64,000 nt of DNA. It comes from Actinomycetota bacterium. Lineage in GTDB: Bacteria; Actinomycetota; Actinomycetes; Nanopelagicales; Nanopelagicaceae. The translations under genes were made by a program, and so were the position numbers. Shown here piece after piece: positions 40,039-51,992 of the stretch; the first letter of the stretch is position 1, and each line of letters opens with the position of its first letter. The DNA is taken from the NCBI GenBank assembly GCA_009698615.1, contig WLPU01000002.1, positions 62,001 to 126,000 of the forward strand. The letters run 5' to 3'. Below the pieces are notes generated by a model. That model saw only the letters and a list, made by a program, of their open reading frames with translations. It did no database searches and was not told the DNA's origin.

Positions 40039-40880
40039 AAGTAACGCTTAACTAGTTCCAGGGTAAGCCAGAGCGCTGGAGCAGAAAGAAGTACTGAATC
40101 TAATCGATCCAGCATTCCGCCATGGCCGGGAAGTAACGAACCCATATCTTTCAAAGATAAGTCGCGCTTCATTGCACTTTCAATGAGGTCTCCACTAGTT
40201 GCCGTGAAGACCACCATGAGGCCGACCGCCGCACCGATCCACCAATGCAAATGCAACCAAAAATGAAAGGTGAGTGAGCCTCCAAGGAGAGTGAAAAATA
40301 TGGAACCGATGAGCCCTTCCCAAGATTTCTTAGGACTAATTTTTGGCACCATAGGATGTTTCCCGAAAAGCACACCCACGAAGTATCCAAAGGTGTCATT
40401 ACATCCCACAAGGATTACAAATGTCATCACCCGACTCAAGCCGTCCTGAGGGCGCGCAAGCAGAATCAAAAAGCCAGCTAGAAACGGAAGATAGATAAGT
40501 GAAAAAGTAGTTGCCGTTGCACTACGAACAAAACCATCAGGCCCTCGAAGAAGTAGGTGGATCAGTAACATTGGTAAAAAAATTGCAGTAGCTACTGCAA
40601 GTCCTGCGACTCCCCCTCGCCAGGTAGCAAAGGTTAATCCGGCTGTGGCAAGTCCTAATGCGGGGGCCGAAATGAATGTCTCTGAATGACCAAAGGCGCG
40701 CGTAATCTCTCGGATCCCAAGGATTACTGCAACACCAACAAGAATTGCAAAAAGTTGACGGTGAAATGCAAGTGCAAACCAGACAAGTGAGACTAAAGAA
40801 AGACTGACTCCAATTGATGGAAGCAATTTCCTGCCTGCTCGCCGATTTATTTCCTCGTTGATTGCGTGTAAGTCGTCCAT
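40035..40880 (-). CDS. cdsA: Phosphatidate cytidylyltransferase
   Basis: The track ORF starts at 40955 inside frr; the ATG at 40880 ([22 protein letters not shown]) gives 281 residues and leaves a 16-base gap to frr. The protein has several membrane helices and the CdsA signature S[35 protein letters not shown], preceded by [12 protein letters not shown]. It makes CDP-diacylglycerol for phospholipid synthesis at the membrane. The ribosome site is weak. Confidence 0.93.
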   Translation of the reverse strand: MDDLHAINEEINRRAGRKLLPSIGVSLSLVSLVWFALAFHRQLFAILVGVAVILGIREITRAFGHSETFISAPALGLATAGLTFATWRGGVAGLAVATAIFLPMLLIHLLLRGPDGFVRSATATTFSLIYLPFLAGFLILLARPQDGLSRVMTFVILVGCNDTFGYFVGVLFGKHPMVPKISPKKSWEGLIGSIFFTLLGGSLTFHFWLHLHWWIGAAVGLMVVFTATSGDLIESAMKRDLSLKDMGSLLPGHGGMLDRLDSVLLSAPALWLTLELVKRYL

Positions 40881-40896
40881 GGAAAGGGTAGAACTC

Positions 40897-41460
40897 TCAA
40901 ACTTCGAGAAGTTCAATCTCCTTGTGCTTGAGCAGGTCATCAATTTTGGAAACATGATCTGAAGTCATCTTCTCGAGATCCTTCTCGCCCCTGGTCAGAT
41001 CATCTTTGCCAATGTCGCCATCTTTTTCCAGTTTTTCAATAGTTTCCTTGGCATGGCGACGGATATTGCGCAACGAGATCTTGGCATCCTCTGCCTTGGT
41101 TCGCACTACCTTGATGTACTCCTTACGACGCTCTTCAGTGAGTTGTGGAAAATTGACGCGGATTACCACGCCATCATTGCCAGGGTTAACGCCCAAATCG
41201 GATTCACGTAGGGCTTTTTCAATCGATGCCATAGCGCCTTTATCAAAGGGAGAAATGATTGCCATGCGAGCTTCGGGAACTTGAAATGAAGCTAGCTGAG
41301 ATAAGGGCGTGAATGTTCCGTAGTAATCCACCATGATCTTGTTAAATAGCGAGGGGTGAGCACGCCCAGTGCGGATTGATGCGAAATCTTCTTTCGCCAC
41401 CTCAAGGGCCTTATCCATCTTTGTATCAGCATCCTTAAGGGTGCCTGCTACATCGCTCAT
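40897..41460 (-). CDS. frr: Ribosome recycling factor
   Basis: A 187-residue protein of normal RRF length. Signature parts are FASIRTGRAHPSLFNKIMVDYYGTFTPLSQLASFQVPEARMAIISPFDK and RVNFPQLTEERRKEYIKVVRTKAEDAKISLRNIRRHAKE. With EF-G it splits post-termination ribosomes. It lies between pyrH (27-base gap) and cdsA, in the standard order. The upstream bases include AAGGAG, a good ribosome site. Confidence 0.97.
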   Translation of the reverse strand: MSDVAGTLKDADTKMDKALEVAKEDFASIRTGRAHPSLFNKIMVDYYGTFTPLSQLASFQVPEARMAIISPFDKGAMASIEKALRESDLGVNPGNDGVVIRVNFPQLTEERRKEYIKVVRTKAEDAKISLRNIRRHAKETIEKLEKDGDIGKDDLTRGEKDLEKMTSDHVSKIDDLLKHKEIELLEV

Positions 41461-41487
41461 TTCTTACTCCTTTAAATTGTTGAACAG

Positions 41488-42225
41488 TTAGGCGACAAGA
41501 GTGCCGATTACTTCACCGCGTACGGCGCGGGCGATATTTCCATTGACCATCAAATCAAAAACCACCATCGGCAGTTTATTTTCGCGGCAGAGACTAAATG
41601 CGGCAGCGTCAGCAACTGCAAGGGATTTTCTAAGGACATCGTCATAAGAAATCGTGTCGTACTTGACGGCCTTTGAATCTTTCTTTGGGTCGGCAGAATA
41701 AACCCCATCAACACCGCTCTTTGCTAGCAACAAGGCATCTGCACCAATTTCGAGTGCGCGCTGCGCGGCAACGGTATCGGTCGTGAAGAACGGCATTCCA
41801 GCGCCAGCGCCAAATATCACTACACGTCCTTTTTCTAGGTGTCGTATGGCACGGCGTGGAACATACGGCTCGGCAACTTGACCCATTGCAATGGCAGTTT
41901 GAACGCGTGTTTCCATTCCAATTTTTTCAAGGAAATCTTGAAGGGCAAGACAGTTCATCACCGTTCCGAGCATTCCCATGTAGTCAGCACGCGCACGATC
42001 CATGCCTAGTTGCTGCAGTTCAGCTCCACGGAAATAGTTTCCTCCACCAACAACGATCGCAACTTGCACACCAGTGCGAGCAACTTCCGAGATCTGTTTG
42101 GCGACATCTTGAACTACATCGGGATCGACACCAATGCCTTTTTCGCCACCAAAGACTTCGCCGGAAAGTTTAAGGAGCACTCGCCCGTAACTACCTCTAC
42201 TACCGGGCATGAGTGCTCCTTTCAC
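41488..42225 (-). CDS. pyrH: UMP kinase
   Basis: A 245-residue amino-acid-kinase-fold UMP kinase. It has the N-terminal [60 protein letters not shown], and [45 protein letters not shown]. It phosphorylates UMP to UDP. It sits between tsf and frr. The track start [12 protein letters not shown] may be too long by five residues, with a second ATG at MPGSRG. Confidence 0.96.
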   Translation of the reverse strand: MKGALMPGSRGSYGRVLLKLSGEVFGGEKGIGVDPDVVQDVAKQISEVARTGVQVAIVVGGGNYFRGAELQQLGMDRARADYMGMLGTVMNCLALQDFLEKIGMETRVQTAIAMGQVAEPYVPRRAIRHLEKGRVVIFGAGAGMPFFTTDTVAAQRALEIGADALLLAKSGVDGVYSADPKKDSKAVKYDTISYDDVLRKSLAVADAAAFSLCRENKLPMVVFDLMVNGNIARAVRGEVIGTLVA

Positions 42226-42262
42226 GAAACTATCTAGAGTTTAAAGGGCTCTTTGTAAACTC

Positions 42263-43090
42263 TTATTGACCCACGCGGAAGCGATGAAACGCCTTTACGG
42301 CGCTTCCGGCTTCATCGAGAATCTGCTTGACGGTCTTCTTGGCATCCTTTGCGAAAGCTTGCTCGACGAGGCTTACTTCCTTTACGAAACCAGTGACTCG
42401 ACCTTCAACGATTTTTGCCAACGATGCCTCTGGTTTACCCTCGTTGCGAGCGGTTTCTTCAGCCAGACGACGCTCATTTTCAATGAGATCAGCAGGTACA
42501 TCTTCACGATTAACAAAAGAAGGCGCAAAGGCTGCAATGTGCTGAGCGATATCTTTACCCACTCCAATTGCATCCTTAGTAATTTGTACGAGAACTCCCA
42601 CCTGAGGTGGAAGATCTGGGCTGGTGCGGTGAAGGTAAATACCAACTGGCGCTCCATCTAGAACTGCAACACGACGAACTTCGATCTTTTCGCCTAGCGT
42701 TGCATTTCCTTCATCGATCGCATCTTGAACTTTACGACCTGGCTTGATTTCAGATGCTAAGAAGGAATCCACATCTGCAGGCTTTGCCTTGAAGAGATGC
42801 TCGAGCAACTCATCGGCAAGTGCCTGAAAACGCTCGCCCTTGGCCACAAAGTCAGTCTCGCAGTTGAGTTCGAGCATGACCCCTAGGTCGTCTTGAACTT
42901 TTGCAATAACCAAACCGTTTGAGGTCGTACGACCTTCACGCTTTGTCACACCTTTCAAACCCTTAACGCGAATAATCTCTACAGCCTTTTGGAAGTCACC
43001 TTCGGCTTCATCCAAAGCTTTCTTGCAATCGAGCATTCCTGCTGCAGTTGCTTCACGGAGTTTTTTTACATCTTCGGCAGAATACTTCAA
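42263..43090 (-). CDS. tsf: Elongation factor Ts
   Basis: A 275-residue EF-Ts. The N-terminal UBA-like domain has VKKLREATAAGMLDCKKALDEAEGDFQKAVEIIR, and the core carries GVMLELNCETDFVAKGERF, the contact region with EF-Tu. It exchanges GDP for GTP on EF-Tu. Its ATG follows the rpsB stop by one base, so the two are translated together as elsewhere in bacteria. Confidence 0.97.
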   Translation of the reverse strand: MKYSAEDVKKLREATAAGMLDCKKALDEAEGDFQKAVEIIRVKGLKGVTKREGRTTSNGLVIAKVQDDLGVMLELNCETDFVAKGERFQALADELLEHLFKAKPADVDSFLASEIKPGRKVQDAIDEGNATLGEKIEVRRVAVLDGAPVGIYLHRTSPDLPPQVGVLVQITKDAIGVGKDIAQHIAAFAPSFVNREDVPADLIENERRLAEETARNEGKPEASLAKIVEGRVTGFVKEVSLVEQAFAKDAKKTVKQILDEAGSAVKAFHRFRVGQ

Positions 43091-43091
43091 C

Positions 43092-43919
43092 TTATGCCTC
43101 CACTGCAGGTACTACAGCATCAGCAGCGGGTGCAGATGCGCCATCAAGAATTTCTTTCTCCCAATCAGCTAAAGGCTCACCGGCTGCGATTTCTGCAGGA
43201 GCATCAGCTTTAACTTCTTCCTTTACGACATTAGCTGCGCGAGCTTGAAGTCCGGCAGCAATTGCATCAGTAATGACGCGCGTAAGAAGGCCGATTGAGC
43301 GAATTGCATCATCGTTACCAGGGATCTTGAAATCAACTTCGTCTGGATCGCAGTTGGTATCCAAAATTGCGATAACTGGAATACCTAGCTTCTTCGCCTC
43401 TGCTACTGCGAGGTGCTCCTTCTTGGTGTCTACAACCCAGATTGCACTTGGCAACTTGGTCATATTACGAATTCCGTTGAGGTTCTTGTTGAGCTTTTCG
43501 CGTTCGCGGCGAAGAACAAGCAATTCCTTCTTGGTAAGCAACTGATCATTTGCCGTTTCTAGCGCTTCGAGTTCCTTGAGGCGCTGGATACGCTTGTAGA
43601 CAGTTGGAAAATTAGTGAGCATTCCGCCCAACCAGCGCTCGGTGACATATGGCATGCCTACGCGCGCGGATTGCTGAATGATTGGCTCTTGCGCCTGCTT
43701 CTTAGTTCCAACGAAAAGTACGTGGCCACCCTTGGCGACAACGTCTTTTACGAATTCGTAGGCGCTATCAATAAGGCCTAGGGATTGCTGGATATCGATA
43801 ATGTAGATGCCATTGCGCTCTGCAAAAATAAAACGCTTCATCTTTGGATTCCATCGACGAGTCTGGTGTCCGAAATGGACTCCGCTGTCGAGCAGTTCTC
43901 GCATTGTTACAACCGCCAT
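43092..43919 (-). CDS. rpsB: 30S ribosomal protein S2
   Basis: The ATG at 43919 ([32 protein letters not shown]) is the family start and has AAGAAGGAG nine bases upstream, whereas the track start at 43943 has no support. That gives 275 residues. Signature parts are [12 protein letters not shown] and [31 protein letters not shown]. The C-terminal 40 residues are an Ala-rich extension typical of Actinobacteria. It heads rpsB-tsf-pyrH-frr-cdsA-rlmN and has a structured leader. Confidence 0.96.
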   Translation of the reverse strand: MAVVTMRELLDSGVHFGHQTRRWNPKMKRFIFAERNGIYIIDIQQSLGLIDSAYEFVKDVVAKGGHVLFVGTKKQAQEPIIQQSARVGMPYVTERWLGGMLTNFPTVYKRIQRLKELEALETANDQLLTKKELLVLRREREKLNKNLNGIRNMTKLPSAIWVVDTKKEHLAVAEAKKLGIPVIAILDTNCDPDEVDFKIPGNDDAIRSIGLLTRVITDAIAAGLQARAANVVKEEVKADAPAEIAAGEPLADWEKEILDGASAPAADAVVPAVEA

Positions 43920-44044
43920 GGCGGCACACTCCTTCTTGCGCAATTTCCGAAGAAATTCGCTCTCGGTTGATGGGCCAACATTGTTGTTGACCCTCTAGCA
44001 CCCAAACGCCGACCAGCGAACTGGACCGATATGGCTCTTGCTAG
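43920..44044 (-). promoter_or_regulatory. Structured rpsB leader, candidate S2 control region
   Basis: On the minus strand CTAGCA/TGCTAG (44039-44044 with 43995-44000) encloses a hairpin CCAG-TTCG-CTGG (44013-44024) capped by a stable UUCG tetraloop. The AAGAAGGAG ribosome site of rpsB lies downstream. rpsB-tsf operons are autoregulated by S2 in some bacteria through leader RNA; that this leader does the same is inference. The region from 43920 to 44148 otherwise holds no gene or tRNA that I can see. Confidence 0.45.
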
Positions 44045-44055
44045 GTGCGTGAAGT

Positions 44056-44092
44056 CACCACAATTTCCTGATGGTGAATGGTTGTTGTGGTG
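44056..44092 (-). repeat. Inverted repeat upstream of the rpsB leader
   Basis: CACCACAA (44056-44063) and TTGTGGTG (44085-44092) form a perfect 8-base-pair stem with a 21-base loop, between the xerC stop and the rpsB leader. No T-run follows on the minus strand, so it is not a classical intrinsic terminator. It could end or stabilise the xerC transcript or be part of the rpsB leader. Confidence 0.5.
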
Positions 44093-44148
44093 CGAGGCAA
44101 ATCCTACCTGAGGAAAGTGAGTGCAAAATCCACTCTTTGAGCGAGCTC

Positions 44149-45066
44149 TTAGGCTCGAGGGTGGGCTTGTTTAAAGGCGCTATGGAGTCTCTGGGCAGAA
44201 ACGTGGGTATATATCTGCGTCGTAGCTAAGGAAGCATGACCCAAAATCTCTTGCACGGTTCGCAAATCGGCTCCGCCTTCCAATAAATGCGTTGCTGCCG
44301 AATGGCGAAGTGCATGAGGTCCCATTCGCTCATAACCCTCTAACGCTTCAAGTGCGTTATAAACAACGGTGCGTACTGTGCGCTGGTCTATTCGCTTGCC
44401 GCGAGCTCCGAGGAATATTGCAGTTCCCGAATCCTTCTTTTCCATCTGAGGTCGCCCATCTTTCAGCCATGCTTGCAGAGCTCTCATAGCAGGATTACCG
44501 ATCGGGATAGTTCTTTCCTTATTACCTTTACCAAGTACGCGAATAGTTTGACGATCGTAATCAATTGATCCACTGTCGAGTCCACATAGTTCTGCTACGC
44601 GAGCACCGCTTGCATACAAGATTTCTACCATCGCACAATCACGCAATGCCATCGCAGTTTCCTCTTCACCTACGCGAGTTGCTAGGGCTTTCATAGCAAG
44701 GGCTGCACTGGGAACATCCAAAACACTGGGCAAACTTCGATGAGCCTTTGGTGTTGCCAAACCTGCGCCTACATCGGAGGTAAGAAGTCCGACTTTCTTT
44801 GCCCACTTTGTAAAAAGCCGAATCGAAACTGCGCGACGAGACAGAGAAGTTCTAGCGCCGCCCTTGACTTGCATTGTGGCAAGCCAAGAACGAATGTGAG
44901 TGAGCTCTAGCGCAGAGATATCGGGCACATGCAAAGTTTCTAAATGCTGAATAAGACTTGCTAAATCTCCCATGTAGGCACGAATACTGTGCAACGCGAG
45001 ATTTCGCTCATTACGTAAATGGGACTCAAATGAAGCAGCAACGCTAGGAAAATCAACAGCTGCCAT
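44149..45066 (-). CDS. xerC: Tyrosine recombinase XerC
   Basis: A 305-residue site-specific recombinase. The N-terminal SAM-like DNA-binding domain (YMGDLASLIQHLE) is followed by the catalytic domain with Arg in ASGARVAELCGL, the HALRHSAATHLLEGGADLRTVQEILGHASLATTQIYTHV block holding H-x-x-R, the later His and the Tyr nucleophile. XerC with XerD resolves chromosome dimers at dif. Its place next to rpsB is the normal one in Actinobacteria, so it is a housekeeping gene and not a sign of an integrated element. Confidence 0.95.
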   Translation of the reverse strand: MAAVDFPSVAASFESHLRNERNLALHSIRAYMGDLASLIQHLETLHVPDISALELTHIRSWLATMQVKGGARTSLSRRAVSIRLFTKWAKKVGLLTSDVGAGLATPKAHRSLPSVLDVPSAALAMKALATRVGEEETAMALRDCAMVEILYASGARVAELCGLDSGSIDYDRQTIRVLGKGNKERTIPIGNPAMRALQAWLKDGRPQMEKKDSGTAIFLGARGKRIDQRTVRTVVYNALEALEGYERMGPHALRHSAATHLLEGGADLRTVQEILGHASLATTQIYTHVSAQRLHSAFKQAHPRA

Positions 45067-45075
45067 ATGACAAGG

Positions 45076-46665
45076 TTACTCGGGGACTCTGCCTTGTCGA
45101 AGTAGGCCAAAGGTAACTGCATCCTCTAGCGCCATAGCTGAGGCAGCAATGACGTTTTCATGAACACCAATCGTGTTCCATTCGCCTTTGCCATCACTCG
45201 TCTCGACTAAAACACGGGTGATTGCACCAGTGCCTAAGCGTCCTTCAAGAATGCGTACTTTGTAATCAGTGAGCTCAAGAACTGCGAGTTCTGGATAGAA
45301 CTGCTTGAGACCTGAACGAAGTGCATTATCAATTGCGTTCACCGGACCGTTTCCGCTGCCGTTGCATGAAATCTGTTCACCTTGAGCTGTGATTGTCACT
45401 TGGGCTTTGGTCACAATGCTCTTATCGTCGGCACGTTCCACCGTAGTCAGCCAATGATTGATGGTGAAAAATGAAGGACGTTTTCCAGTTGCCTCTTCTC
45501 GCAATAAAAGTTCAAAAGATGCATCAGCAGCCTCAAAAGTAAAACCTCGAGATTCCATCTCCTTTACACGGTCGACAACGCGACCAATTACTTCGCGGTC
45601 TCCTTTTAAATCAATTCCTAGTTCTTGAGATTTCATTTCGATGGAAGCGCGACCAGCCATGTCAGAGACCAACATACGCATATCGTTACCGACTGATGCA
45701 GGATCTTCATGTTGGTAGAGGGAGGCATCTACCTTGATTGCACTCGCATGTAAACCTGCCTTATGTGCAAAGGCAGAAACTCCTACATAAGGTTGACGTG
45801 CGCTCGAGGAAATATTTGTAACTTCTGCAACAGCATGCGAGATTCTAAAAGCTTCTGCTAAATATCCCTCTGGCAGCACTGCTTGATGCTTCTTCAACTC
45901 TAAATTGGCAATGATTGTTACAAGATCTGCATTACCTGTTCGCTCGCCATATCCATTGAGAGTGCCTTGCACATGTGTGGCACCAGCAGCGACAGCTGCC
46001 ATTGAGTTTGCAACTGCGCAACCCGTGTCATTGTGGCAATGGATTCCAAGACGGGCGGAACTACTTTGCAGTACATCGTGCACTATCTGTGAGAGTTCAT
46101 CGGGAAGCATTCCGCCGTTTGTGTCACATAGGGCAATGACATCAGCACCTGCCTCCGCAGCGACACGGACAACTTCTAACGCATACGCACGATTTGCGCG
46201 ATATCCATCAAAGAAATGTTCTGCATCAAGGAACACTCGCTGACCATTCTCGCGCAAGTGAGTGATCGAGTCATTAATCATGGCAAGGTTTTCATCCAAA
46301 GTTGTGCGAAGAGCTAGATCTACATGGCGGTCATAAGATTTTGCAACAAGGGTTACAGCTGGAGCTCCGGAATCGCGGAGTGCTCCCAAGAGCACGTCAT
46401 CGGCTGCCTTTACATCTGGACGTCGAGTAGCACCAAATGCGACAAAGGTTGCGTTCTTTAACTTCAATTCCTTCTTAGCGCGAGCAAAGAATTCTGTATC
46501 TTTCGGATTGGCCCCTGGCCAACCACCTTCAATAAAGCCCACTCCTAGTTCATCTAAATGGCGCGCTATTGACAACTTGTCATGGACAGAAAGATTCAAA
46601 CCCTCTTGTTGAGCGCCATCGCGCAAGGTTGTATCGTAAATATGAAATGCATCAGAAATTGCCAT
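45076..46665 (-). CDS. cimA: (R)-citramalate synthase
   Basis: The track ORF begins at 46884 inside ilvE; the ATG at 46665 (MAISDAFHIYDTTLRDGAQQEG) overlaps the ilvE stop (TAATG) and gives 529 residues. The HMGL-type TIM barrel has DTTLRDGAQQEGLNLSV, CDTNGGMLPDEL and GIHCHNDTGCAVAN, and the C-terminal LeuA-type regulatory domain spans about residues 390-525. CimA condenses pyruvate and acetyl-CoA to citramalate, opening an isoleucine route that does not need threonine. Relatives include LeuA and homocitrate synthase, but length and the AQQEG form fit CimA. Confidence 0.9.
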   Translation of the reverse strand: MAISDAFHIYDTTLRDGAQQEGLNLSVHDKLSIARHLDELGVGFIEGGWPGANPKDTEFFARAKKELKLKNATFVAFGATRRPDVKAADDVLLGALRDSGAPAVTLVAKSYDRHVDLALRTTLDENLAMINDSITHLRENGQRVFLDAEHFFDGYRANRAYALEVVRVAAEAGADVIALCDTNGGMLPDELSQIVHDVLQSSSARLGIHCHNDTGCAVANSMAAVAAGATHVQGTLNGYGERTGNADLVTIIANLELKKHQAVLPEGYLAEAFRISHAVAEVTNISSSARQPYVGVSAFAHKAGLHASAIKVDASLYQHEDPASVGNDMRMLVSDMAGRASIEMKSQELGIDLKGDREVIGRVVDRVKEMESRGFTFEAADASFELLLREEATGKRPSFFTINHWLTTVERADDKSIVTKAQVTITAQGEQISCNGSGNGPVNAIDNALRSGLKQFYPELAVLELTDYKVRILEGRLGTGAITRVLVETSDGKGEWNTIGVHENVIAASAMALEDAVTFGLLRQGRVPE

Positions 46666-47750
46666 TACAGAACTTTTTTCATCCAATGATGCTGATCCGA
46701 AATGGTTCCGTGTTGAATTCCAAGAAGCGTATTGCGAATCTGCATTGTTATAGGACCAGGTGTGCCATCGCCTGTCACCCACGTACCCATAGCACTTTTT
46801 GCAGTTCCAACAGGAGAAACAACGGCTGCAGTACCGCAGGCAAAAATTTCGGTGATGAGTCCGCTCTGAACGCCGTCGCGCCAATCATCAATACTGATCA
46901 TGGTCTCTTCAACTTTGTATCCAAGATCTGCAGCAACGCTCAAGATTGAATCACGCGTAATACCAGGAAGCAAAGTCCCAGTGAGGCGAGGTGTCATAAC
47001 TGTTGCATCAGCACCTGAACCTTTAATGAAATAGAGATTCATGCCTCCCATTTCTTCTACCCATTTGCGTTCTTTTGCATCAATCCATACAACTTGATCG
47101 CAACCTTCAAGCGCTGCCGCCTTTTGTGCAACAAGTGATGCTGCGTAATTGCCACCGCATTTGGCTTCGCCAGTGCCACCTTGAGCTGCGCGTACATACT
47201 CTGTTGAAATCCAAACAGTCACTGCGTTTTCTGGATTAAAATATGCCGCAGCAGGCGTAGCTATTAGCATGTATTGAGCGCGGTTGGAAGGACGGACCCC
47301 CAAACCAACTTCAGTTGCGAACATGAATGGCCGGATATATAAAGATTCGCCAATCTTTGCAGGCACCCAACCGGCATCCTGTTTTACTAATGCATCAACT
47401 GTCTCTAGAAATAAATCAACGGGCATTTCTGGTAGCGCCATGCGGGCTGCACTTCGAGCGAAACGAGCCGCATTTGCTTCAGGACGAAAGAGCGCAATAC
47501 TGCCATCGGGTTGTCGGTAAGCCTTCATTCCTTCAAAGATTTCCTGTCCATAATGAAAAACCATTGCCGCTGGATCTAAAGTGATAGGCGCATAAGCAGT
47601 GAGTTCTGCTTGGCTCCAACCGCCTTCTTGAGTCCATTCAGCAACAACCATGTGATCGGTGTAGTACTTACCAAAACCTGGAGCAGCAACTTTTTCGGCT
47701 CTCGCGCTTTCGCCAACAGCATTTTTGGAAGGAGTGATATTGACGCTCAT
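46665..47750 (-). CDS. ilvE: Branched-chain amino acid aminotransferase
   Basis: A 361-residue fold-type IV PLP aminotransferase of the BCAT II type. Motifs include FHYGQEIFEGMKAYRQPDGSIALFRPEANAARFARSA, the Schiff-base Lys in EAKCGGNYAASLVAQ, the EMGGMNLYFI segment and ACGTAAVVSPVG. It performs the last step of valine, leucine and isoleucine synthesis. Its start is two bases after leuB and its stop overlaps the cimA start. Confidence 0.95.
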   Translation of the reverse strand: MSVNITPSKNAVGESARAEKVAAPGFGKYYTDHMVVAEWTQEGGWSQAELTAYAPITLDPAAMVFHYGQEIFEGMKAYRQPDGSIALFRPEANAARFARSAARMALPEMPVDLFLETVDALVKQDAGWVPAKIGESLYIRPFMFATEVGLGVRPSNRAQYMLIATPAAAYFNPENAVTVWISTEYVRAAQGGTGEAKCGGNYAASLVAQKAAALEGCDQVVWIDAKERKWVEEMGGMNLYFIKGSGADATVMTPRLTGTLLPGITRDSILSVAADLGYKVEETMISIDDWRDGVQSGLITEIFACGTAAVVSPVGTAKSAMGTWVTGDGTPGPITMQIRNTLLGIQHGTISDQHHWMKKVL

Positions 47751-47752
47751 GG

Positions 47753-48793
47753 TCAGGCTTTCAGCGCGTTTGCTAACGCACTTCCAATGTCAGTGGTCGA
47801 GCGCTTGGAAGTTCCGCGGGCTAACAAATCTGCTGCAACCACTCTTTCGACATCGCGCGCAGCATCGCTGAGCCCTAAATGCTCAAGCATCATTGCAACC
47901 GACATGACTGTCGCAGTTGGATCGGCTAAACCTTTTCCAGCGATATCAGGAGCTGATCCGTGGACTGGTTCAAACATGGAAGGAAACTTTCTAGTTGGAT
48001 TGATATTTCCCGATGCTGCAAGTCCAATCCCTCCGCAGATGGCTGCGGCTATATCAGTCAAAATATCCCCGAATAGATTATCTGTGACGATCACATCGAA
48101 TCGTTCTGGATTAGTAACAAAGAACATCGATGCAGCGTCCACGTGCAAATAATCCGTGGTGACCTGTGGAAATTCCTTCGCAACTTCGTTAAAAGTTCGA
48201 GTCCATAAAGATCCAGAGCGAGTAAGTACGTTGTTTTTGTGAACCAATGTCAGCTTCTTGCGATCGCGCACCGCTGCGCGGGCAAACGCATCACGAATTA
48301 CTCGTTCTGCGCCCCTGCGGGTATTAAGGCTTTCCTCTGTTGCAATCTCGGCCTCTGTGCCTTCGGCAAGAACTCCACCGGCACCCGCGTAAGGACCTTC
48401 AGTCCCTTCGCGCACAACAATGAAATCAATTTTTTCTTTTGTGGCAAGTGGACCTGTGACACCTGGCATCAACCGAGCAGGCCGCAAATTTACGTAATGA
48501 TCAAAGGCAAATCGAAGTTTAAGTAAAAGTCCGCGCTCTAAGATGCCACTTGGTACGGTGGGATCTCCAACTGCTCCCAACAAGATGACATCGCTCTTTG
48601 CAAGGTCAGCCAATACTGATGCAGGCAGAACTTCGCCAGTGCGGTGCCAGTAACTTGCGCCGAGGTCATAAGAAGTTTGAGTGAAAGTAACCTTATATTT
48701 TGCAGAGATTACATCGAGGACTTTGAGACCTTCTGCAACTACTTCCGGACCAATTCCATCGCCACCGATTACAGCTAAGTTAAAGTTCTTCAT
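47753..48793 (-). CDS. leuB: 3-isopropylmalate dehydrogenase
   Basis: A 346-residue beta-decarboxylating dehydrogenase. Signature parts are [20 protein letters not shown], the catalytic and substrate loop with [38 protein letters not shown], and [28 protein letters not shown]. It acts in leucine synthesis and, with CimA, can also oxidise 3-methylmalate to 2-oxobutyrate for isoleucine. LeuC and LeuD are not in the window. It starts directly after serA. Confidence 0.94.
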   Translation of the reverse strand: MKNFNLAVIGGDGIGPEVVAEGLKVLDVISAKYKVTFTQTSYDLGASYWHRTGEVLPASVLADLAKSDVILLGAVGDPTVPSGILERGLLLKLRFAFDHYVNLRPARLMPGVTGPLATKEKIDFIVVREGTEGPYAGAGGVLAEGTEAEIATEESLNTRRGAERVIRDAFARAAVRDRKKLTLVHKNNVLTRSGSLWTRTFNEVAKEFPQVTTDYLHVDAASMFFVTNPERFDVIVTDNLFGDILTDIAAAICGGIGLAASGNINPTRKFPSMFEPVHGSAPDIAGKGLADPTATVMSVAMMLEHLGLSDAARDVERVVAADLLARGTSKRSTTDIGSALANALKA

Positions 48794-51425
<2,632 letters not shown>

Positions 51426-51437
51426 CTAGGTTTCGTT

Positions 51438-51992
51438 TTAGTTCTGATAATCGGCTTGAGTGCCGAGTTCGTGCAAAGTCGAAATTCCTTGAGCGCTAAG
51501 GGTACGGTCTGAGAGCGCAGCGCTGCCACGCTCCAGTGCCACCAAGCCTGATTGAACCAATTCCTTGATGCCAAATGGCGTCAAGGCGGCCAATAATTTC
51601 GCTATGTGAGAGGTCTCACCAGTTGCCTCAACAGTGATTACCCCTTCGGTCTCATCGACGATCGTTGCGTGGAATTTCTCAACCACAGCGTGAATCTCAG
51701 AGGACTTCTTATCTGAAACCTTTACGAGTAATAATTCGCGGTGAACGGTCGATGCTAGGGGCATCTCCGAGATTGCAATGACATTTACTAATTTATATAG
51801 CTGAGCCATTACTTGATCGAGCACGTGACCATCGAGATTGAGAACGATAGTCATGCGAGAAATATCCGGATTCTCCGTTGGGCCAACCGCTAGTGAATCA
51901 ATGTTGTAGGCGCGGCGCGAAAACAACGAAGCAACACGTGCAAGTACACCAGGACTGTTTTCTACAAGTACGGCGAGGGTATGTTGGCTCAT
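51438..51992 (-). CDS. ilvN: Acetolactate synthase, small (regulatory) subunit
   Basis: A 184-residue regulatory subunit with an N-terminal ACT domain (TLAVLVENSPGVLARVASLFSRRAYNIDSLAVGPTENPDISRMTIVL) and the C-terminal ALS_ss_C domain (ALTPFGIKELVQSGLVALERG). It gives valine feedback to IlvB. Its ATG overlaps the ilvB stop (TAATG), fixing the subunit ratio. Confidence 0.95.
   Translation of the reverse strand: MSQHTLAVLVENSPGVLARVASLFSRRAYNIDSLAVGPTENPDISRMTIVLNLDGHVLDQVMAQLYKLVNVIAISEMPLASTVHRELLLVKVSDKKSSEIHAVVEKFHATIVDETEGVITVEATGETSHIAKLLAALTPFGIKELVQSGLVALERGSAALSDRTLSAQGISTLHELGTQADYQN

Noticed and set aside
40881-40955. N-terminal extension of cdsA (MFPKLMTCSS...)
   Set aside because: It lies inside the frr coding region and is not part of the family; the ATG at 40880 is preferred.
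43920-44148. tRNA or small protein gene in the longest gene-free gap
   Set aside because: No cloverleaf with a T-loop consensus and no ORF with a ribosome site; the stems fit a leader RNA better.
44149-45066. Tyrosine recombinase as a sign of an integrated element
   Set aside because: The motifs and the place next to rpsB are those of housekeeping XerC; no att repeats, tRNA or phage genes are nearby.
46666-46884. N-terminal 73 residues of the track ORF for cimA
   Set aside because: They lie inside ilvE, are Cys/Trp/Arg-rich without family similarity, and the ATG at 46665 overlapping the ilvE stop gives the correct N-terminus.
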